Shown: piece by piece, positions 57,635 through 64,000 of the stretch
Numbering within the stretch: position 1 is the first letter of the stretch
How the letters are laid out: each line of letters opens with the position of its first letter
Assembly: GCA_015680685.1 (NCBI GenBank)
Contig: MNCI01029396.1
Location: 1 to 64,000, forward strand
Origin: Gnetum montanum
Taxonomy: Eukaryota > Streptophyta > Gnetopsida > Gnetales > Gnetaceae
DNA length: 64,000 nt
Direction: 5' to 3'
Program-made: the position numbers and the translations under genes
Notes under the pieces: model-generated
What the model saw: only the letters and a program-made list of their open reading frames with translations
Told to the model about the DNA's origin: nothing
The model's database searches: none

Positions 57635-57934
57635 CTATAATCACAACATGAGCAAAGATTAGCATTTGGTGTTTAACTAAAACAATTTTGATACCTTTCC
57701 TCTTTGGATTAGTTACACTTGGCTAAGTTATGACCATGGTAGATTTGATTATTTTAATATTATTATATTATTATTTCATTTATATGGTTACTAAAGTTTG
57801 CTGGAAAGGTTTAACTCTTATGAATTAGTAATTTTAGCATCCTTTTATAAGCTAAACCTTATGGGAGTTTGAAAACATTTAAAAAAATTTTGATCAAAAC
57901 CTAAGGCTTGTGGCCCCCATGATGTAGATCTCAC
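57635..57934 (-). other. Candidate leader intron upstream of ORF3, element E
   Basis: Minus-strand donor TGAAG|GTGAGATC begins at 57934. The acceptor GATTATAG touches the ORF3 ATG at 57634. Predicted length is 300 nt. The donor is followed by TCATGGGGGCC, as in D and B. Splicing is inference. Confidence 0.45.
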
Positions 57935-58049
57935 CTTCAATAGTTGTAGGACTAAAAAATAGGGTTAATTGGAGAAGTGATTTGTGATAGGGATAAAAAA
58001 TAGGGTTCTAGGCTCTGAAAACTACAAAAACTCCTTGGGCATTTGAGGT

Positions 58050-58165
58050 AAAATGTGAAAACTCATACTAAGTGTTGCCCTATATATAGTCGATTTTTAT
58101 ACTACATCAACATGATTACATCGATGAGGTCACATCAACGGGATCTTGTCAATGTAGCTATTTGA
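58050..58165 (-). promoter_or_regulatory. Internal promoter-like module of element E
   Basis: Words at 58101-58158 (plus-strand GATTACATCGATGAGGTCAC, TCAACGGGATCTTGTCAATG) precede, in the sense direction, the TATA-like CTATATATAGGG at 58079-58089. The words resemble E's own LTR (GGGATCACATTGATAGGATT, TATCAATGTGG at 54495-54530). The TATA box is about 149 bases from the candidate donor, as in D. Confidence 0.5.
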
Positions 58166-59348
58166 GAAAATTGCACTTTGAAAAATCAAGAAAAAATAAG
58201 GAGTTTTTCAATAAAAGTGGAGCCCAACTGTAGCTAAAGAAGCCTAGAACATGATAAAATGTGTGAAGAGCACTAGATAATTCAAAAAAGTGATAATTTT
58301 TGTGGATAATTTTAACAAATGAATGCACAACTAGACATAACTAGTGTGGAATGTGGAATGTTTGAATGCAAAAATACCTAAGGAATGAGGAAGTTAACCA
58401 ACCCAACCAAGGAGTATGTAGTGGGTCCTTATAGTAGGCTTATGCCCTTAATGCCCTTGCATGTCCTCAAACTAAGAAATCCAGGGTGACATGGATGATT
58501 AATGATTATGATTAGTTAAGGATCAAATCACTAAAGAAACTATTGAAGAATTTTGACCGTATCAAACCAATACATTTAAAAAACATGAGAAAAGGTAGTG
58601 AGGTGAGTTATGAAAAGCATAGGTGGATGAAGTAGAGTGTGGAATGGAGTCTTGTATCATGGTCACATGAAGTTCCTTGTGGATTTTGTGGTTAACATGA
58701 CCTAATAACATCCATCCTTAGTCCAAATTAAAACCAACCACTTTTAGTGACTTCACATCGACATTCTTAGACTTGTCCACCCCTCCAAAGAACAAGAATA
58801 TCCCAATAGATTAATCACCATTCCTAAAAGAGAAAAAAAGAGAAGTAGGAAGTGAGATGGTCCTTAGTTAAAGGGGACCTTAAATAATGGTTAATATATC
58901 TTTCTAGTTCCATAAGTAGTTCTTGTAGCCCATTATTTTTTCTAAGGGGTGTGCTTTGAATTATCATTATTTTTTTTGAGTTTTTGAATTTTGGATGGGA
59001 ACCACACCATGAAAATACTTATCTTCTTGTTATTGGCCAAAAAAAGAATAGTGAGAAATCCATAAAAAAATTCATGAACCCAAGAGGAAAAGAAAGTACA
59101 AAGAGCATCAAATCCCCTTGAAGTCACACCCTTGTCTATCCATTTAATCCTTCCCAAGTTTGGAAACTACCAAGGTTACAAATTCATTAAAAGTTTTATT
59201 TTAAGAAGGGTTCTCATACTTTTGAAACAAGGGAACATCATAGAGTTACATGAATTGATGGATGACATGGACTCACTACTTGTTATCATGAAAACACACC
59301 ATGTCTCAGTTATTAAAATCAAAATTCAAAGATAGAATCCAAACTTTA
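58166..59348. other. Pol-to-ORF3 spacer of element E
   Basis: Non-coding. It carries the GTGGGTCCTTATAGTAGGCT...ATGCCCTT block at 58417-58485 and a CTTTCTAGTTCCATAAGTAG block at 58900-58920, both shared with D. Confidence 0.55.
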
Positions 59349-59650
59349 CTAAGCAAATAACATTCTAGTACAATACATCATCAATTGACAACTACAATTG
59401 GATGAAGTATTGATAAAAATAAAGAAAAAGATAAGGAAAATTCCAAACCAAATAAAGTAAAATATAGAAGAAATTGTAAAATATTCAAGAAATGGAAAAT
59501 GTACTAAAAATGGTGTAAAAGAAAAAATATGAAAAATAGAAGAAATGAAAAACTGAGGAGACACTTTATTTCATTTAGCATGGATGTCCATCTCCCCCAT
59601 GACAAAGTTGGAAGGGGGAGATTTGAAAAATTGAACATTCTTGTCCATCC
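59349..59650 (-). pseudogene. Post-integrase short ORF of element E, broken
   Basis: The sense strand reads FFKSPPSNFVMGEMDIHAK, then a stop, then a Phe/Ile-rich open stretch at 59564-59349. It corresponds to the 81-codon open stretch 47282-47037 of D. The hydrophobic part is T-rich and may not be selected. Confidence 0.35.
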
Positions 59651-59689
59651 ATTAAGGTGTTGTAGTGACTAGAAATTTTGGGTTCTTGG

Positions 59690-60910
59690 AAAGGATTTAC
59701 TTGTTGCATGTTGTCTACTAGCTTTTTATTTGGGATTTTAGGTTTTTAAATTAACATGGCTCCAAAAAGAAAGGTTTCATAGATAATTTAAGGCCCTTTA
59801 CACAATGTTTTGAACTTATTTCTTTGTGGCATGTATGTGGGATTCTGGTATAGGACCCTATCTCTTGGTTGAAATTTCAATTTTCTAATTGTAATGTCAT
59901 GATGTTGTTTATTAAATGTCTTATGCACTTTGTTATCTAACAAGGCCATAAGTTGATTTTCAACTAGCATGTTGAGATTCATTAACCTTTCTTTCTCTAC
60001 TAGGCTAATGTCAAAGCAAAGGTAACATGTCATTGATAGTGTACAGATCTTTGCTTAGATAGGAAGAGTTCATAGTTTTCATACATAAGCTTATAGGGAG
60101 AATAACCAATAGGAAGTTTCCAAGTTGGGCAGTAGGCCTAAAGGGTATCGTTGAGTTTTGTGCTCCAATCCATCTTATATTTACTAGTTGTTCTTATTAG
60201 TATTTTTTTGATCTCTCTATTTGTAACTTCTATTAGACTGTTAGCTTGGGGGTGGTAGGGTTTTGTTAGTTTATGTTCAACCCCCAAGCACTACATAAGC
60301 TTTTGAAAGGTAGTTCCTATAAAGTGATTTTTGTTATTAGAAATAAGTGCACATGGTATTCAAAACCTATTTACAATATGTTGTTGTACAAACCAAGTAG
60401 TTATAGAAGACATGCAATTGGTGATGACCACCACTTCTACCTACTTGTTATAATCATCAACATCTACTATGATGTACACATTTTTGTTAGACATGGGAGT
60501 GATGGGACCCATAAAATCAATGTCCCAAATATTGAAGAGATCCAATGGTTGGATCCACTACTAAGGTTTGTTCATATGAGCAATCATCCCACCATCGCAT
60601 TGGCATCATTCATAGAAGTGTATAAAGTGGTAAGCATCCCTAAAACGTATTAGCCAGTAATGCCCTTCCATGAGGATCTTAATGGTCATGCATCTCCCAA
60701 CATAGTGGCCCCAACAAGGGTCCTCATGAGAATCTTAGAGAATGAATACTTGGTCATCATCAAGTATGCACCATCAAATTAGGCCATTGACACACATCTT
60801 GTAAAGGTGTATGTTGATTTCCATGAAGTATTTTACCTAGTGAAAAAACAATTGTTTCTTCCTATTAGCACATTCCTATGACATCTTTTGAGTAAGAAGG
60901 TATGTGAGAA
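59690..60910 (-). pseudogene. int: Integrase of element E, decayed
   Basis: The C-terminal part is open at 60033-59788 (NKQHHDITIRKLKFQPRDRV, then LYQNPTYMPQRNKFKTL), matching D. The core at about 60520-60240 and the zinc-binding part near 60620-60560 are present in broken frames; only CQC remains of the Cys pair region. The plus-strand open stretch across 60273-60653 is an antisense shadow of this core. Confidence 0.65.
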
Positions 60911-62510
60911 TACCATCATACCAATTGGTTTCAATGGGAAATTTATCAATTATATCCCCAACAAAGAGGAGCTCATTAGGCAACTGATTTGAAAATGGAC
61001 TCTTGTCCTCTTTGTTATTCCATCTCAATTGAGACAAGTGGTCAACAATCATGTTCTTGGTTCCCTTTTGATATACCATTGTTAGATTTAATTCCTACAA
61101 GGTTACCAATCACCTTATAACATGGGTACTCATTGCTAGCTTATTCATCAGGAACTAGATTACACTATGGTTCTTGTGCACAAACATCTTGTATCTAAGC
61201 ACATAGTACTTGCATTTTTTCAAGGCATACACCACTGCCATCAAATCTTTCTCTATGGTTATGTAGTCTAGCTATGCACCCACAATGCTTCTACTCACAT
61301 AGTGGATATAGTAAGGATGATTTTGATTATCCAAGTATGTGAGCACAACTCTCAAGGCATACTTGGATGCATTTGTCATGATGTGAGAGGGCCTAAACTA
61401 GTTAGATGCTCATAGAATTGGATTTTCCATAAGCTTTTGCTTGAGTTGCTAAAATGCATGCCCAAATTCTTCCATCTAAAAAATAGAGCATCCTTCTTTG
61501 TCAAATCCAACAACAGTTTGGTGATCTTAAAGAAATTCTTGATGAAGCATCAGTAGTAGCTTGTGTGACAAAAAAATAACCTCATAACTTTGACTATTTC
61601 TGGTTGGGTAATTCTTTGGATGATCCTAGTTTTTTTAGGTCCATCTCAATCCTTTTTTGAGAAATTCTATGTCCCAAAATAATGTCCTCCTAGACCATCA
61701 AGTGGCTTTTCTTCTAGTTGAGCTTAAGTTTTATCTTCATGCATCTTTTCAACACTTGCTTAAGATAGTCTAGAGCTTTCTCAAACATAGCCCCATAGGT
61801 GGAGAAGTCATCCATGAAGACTTCCACCTTGCTACTAATTTATTATTGGAAAATGCTCAAGATAAGGCATTGCAATGTTGCAGAGGTATTACACATGTTG
61901 AACAACATATTTTTGTATGCAAAAATCCCTCAAGGACACGTGAATGTGGTTTTGGTCTAGTCCTCCTATGCTATCTGGATTTGGTTATAGCCACTATAAC
62001 CATCCAAAAAGCTATAATAGCAATGCCTAGAAATGATGTCCAACACCTAGTTCACAAGTGCCTAAATAAAAATGGTCCTTTAATGTTGCCATGTTCAACA
62101 ACTTGAAATTGATGCAAATCCTCCATTTTCCATCTTTATTTATCACTATGATGAGTGGGCTAACCTAGTCACTATCTACAATAGGGTAGATGAACCCTAC
62201 CTTGAGGAGTTTTTTGATCTCCTCTTTGATGATCTTCTTTAGTTTATGATTCAACCATTGATGCAGCTACCTCTTTGGTTTCATGAAAAAATCTCTATAA
62301 CTTCAATGCTAGCATACCCTTCCATCAACTCTAGTCAACTCATGATATGATCAAGTAAAAGTTATTGGCCATTTGCTAACCACCTCTAATAGCATCTTTT
62401 TCTGCACACAAGCAAGGTTAACATTGATAATGATCAACTTGCTACTTTGTAGAAAAGCATATTCCATTTTGGCTGGTAGAGTTTTCAACTTAAGGAGCTT
62501 CTAATTAAAG
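60911..62510 (-). pseudogene. Reverse transcriptase and RNase H of element E, decayed
   Basis: The catalytic FMDDF is intact at 61803-61818. Upstream palm text matches D (LLKVGFIYPI-like near 62190-62215 and IQIA-like near 61960). RNase H lies at about 61400-61010, and its tail is open at 61079-60876 (MVYQKGTKNMIVDHLSQLRW). Several stops and frame shifts occur. Confidence 0.7.
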
Positions 62511-62679
62511 CTCTTAAGGATTTCCAACTCTCCCCAATTGGTGTCATCAAATTCATTAGAGAGTTGGTGATGGATTTGCTTCATTTTATCCATGCCTTTA
62601 ATGTAGGCACCTGCCAAGCTCTTAGTCTATTCCATGCATAGTGTTGAACTACTTTAAAATTTAGCTGTTAGCCATTAGG

Positions 62680-63130
62680 TGCCCTCCTATTTTGTGATTA
62701 CTATGTATAGTCACCTTTGCACTTCTGTGACATCTACATACTACCTGCATGTTGTGATTGTTGTGCTTTTGATTGTTCATAATTTCTCCACATAGTGGCA
62801 TCTTGTGTCACTATATGCAATGCATGGAACATGCTTCCTCTCTATTTTTCCAAAGTCATTTTCCTTTGAAATCTCCAAGGAGAGGTCTTTGATTTCCAAC
62901 CATGCATCAATTCTACCTAGACAAGTCATTTCCATAATGATTGGAAAGTTCCCCTTATAGTTGTCTACTAAAATCACCAAGACGTTAGCAAGATATGATC
63001 ATCCATAGACAATGGTTACAATTTCATCCATCAATCCCAAGGAAATAGTGATGGATTGATCTGCTAACTCAAGATAAATGTTGCTCTTCTTAAGAGAAGA
63101 TAGGTTTCAGGCTTTAGCCATTTCATGAGA
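62680..63130 (-). pseudogene. Protease C-terminal part of element E
   Basis: The open stretch 62980-62777 reads MVILVDNYKGNFPIIMEMTC, then LGRIDAWLEIKDLSLEISKE, matching D (FPIIMERAWL and INIRDLSLEIS). The G-R-x-W-L signature is degraded. Confidence 0.6.
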
Positions 63131-63159
63131 GATCAAATTGACACCAAAACCTAAGTCTA

Positions 63160-64000
63160 AAAGAGTTTTTCAAGGCTCATTCCCAATGATTTATAGGTAA
63201 ATTAGGGGGCTCCTAGGATTAGATGTATTCTTGGAAATGTGACAAGCCTTTATCCAATATGTGACTGCATGGGTCAACATGACAGTGTGTACTTTAGAAG
63301 GTGTTTGATTTGAAAGGATCTTGAAGGATGTTATAGAGGAGAAAGGAGAAGTAGGATCAATAGTCATAGGTGTCTATGATGGCTTAGTATGACTATTGGT
63401 TTGGAAGAAGGATCCTTTGTGAGGCTTAGTGTTTGAACCACTTAGTTGTGGGGTACGTTGTAAATGAACAACCCTTGTGGGATTTCTTTACTGTGATTGG
63501 GCTAAAATTTCACTCTCCATGAATGGAGCGAGTGGTAACTAAGTTGAGGATGAATGTATAGGTGTAGAAAAATGAAGAGGATAATATGAAAATGGGGATT
63601 TTCTCCTAGAGATTATGCTCTATAATAATCAAGAGGGTAGTAGTGATGCTAGAAAGAGGTGTGACTAGAAGATTCATGTGGAGAAATGGGATGCTAAACA
63701 TAGTACCCATATGGATCTGGTCATCGGTAAGGATATTGCTACCTTGGTGGTGGCATCCCCCACGACTGTGGGTGTTGTCACTACTGGTATTACTCATGAG
63801 GTTGACATCAAGCTCCACTTAGATAGTATGCTTATTGGCAGTATTACCTGTAGTTGCCTTGAGGATAAGGTAACCTCATGGCTACTTGGCATTTTGTAAA
63901 ATGAAGATTCAAAGCATACATCCTAGATTCCTATAAGTGTGAAACAATTGGACAACATCCCTTAGAATGTTCATATTGGAAGATGTCACATCCACCACCA
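63160..64000 (-). pseudogene. gag: gag C-terminal part of element E (cut by window edge)
   Basis: The low-complexity gag tail is open at 63818-63606 (NTHSRGGCHHQGSNILTDDQ, then IHMGTMFSIP), matching D at 51399-51106 (NHNHGECHYQGNITLIGNQI). The capsid core lies beyond the right edge. Confidence 0.6.

Larger units (their letters stand above)
54176..64000 (-). mobile_element. Gypsy element E (cut by the window edge)
   Basis: Same sense order as D: gag (from beyond 64000), protease, RT, RNase H, integrase, spacer with internal promoter-like module, ORF3, polypurine-like tract, partial 3' LTR. It is related to D throughout but clearly a separate copy. It sits head to tail with D in the same orientation and shares a recombinant LTR with it. 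Confidence 0.8.

Noticed and set aside
60273-60653. 126-codon plus-strand open stretch
   Set aside because: It lies antisense to the integrase of element E, which has clear family motifs on the minus strand. It is a shadow.
1-64000. tRNA, rRNA or small nuclear RNA genes
   Set aside because: None recognised on reading. Primer-binding sites only mimic tRNA 3' ends.

Overview
This window looks like a piece of a large, repeat-dominated seed-plant nuclear genome. A gymnosperm or other giant-genome plant is my best guess, from composition and nesting rather than from any diagnostic gene. I find no host gene with an intact long open reading frame. Almost everything is decayed transposable element. 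The dominant type is Ty3/gypsy LTR retrotransposons on the minus strand, with many CpG-to-TpG/CpA changes and many stops. Letters A to E and P are my own labels.

Layout. 1-1269: leader and 5' LTR of gypsy element A, cut by the left window edge. About 2018-11960: a degraded segment with a CACTA-like left end, subterminal repeats, a roughly 185-bp array of hairpin-bearing units (2460-5730) and an unrecognised intron-containing coding relic (about 6120-11472). 11925-13445: gypsy gag/protease fragment. 13490-14515: internally deleted RTE-like LINE. 15508-17048 plus 26242-26735: a second LINE, split by gypsy element B. B spans 17049-26236, has 877-bp LTRs and TATAT target-site duplications, and lacks pol. 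26820-27690: hAT/DUF4371-like transposase relic. 29499-31391 plus 38075-38097: an unrecognised coiled-coil relic with one intron, split by gypsy element C. C spans 31392-38074, has CTAAC duplications, and is a deletion derivative keeping gag, protease and the integrase C-terminus in one frame. About 38560-41297: plus-strand LTR and gag of element P, ending at a 27-N gap. 41325-54175: element D, with gag, protease, RT/RNase H, integrase and a third ORF. 54176-64000: element E, same plan, cut by the right edge.

Most interesting pattern. Elements B, D and E carry an extra ORF (ORF3) between pol and the 3' LTR. In each, the spacer upstream of ORF3 holds a TATA-like box preceded, on the sense strand, by short words resembling the U3 words of that element's own LTR. 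It is followed by a candidate splice donor (clear in D and E) and an acceptor-like site touching the ORF3 start (clear in B and E). I read this as an internal promoter plus short leader intron for ORF3, comparable in logic to the spumavirus internal promoter. Pol-less B has kept gag, this module and ORF3. All functional statements are inference from sequence; no database search or computed alignment was possible.
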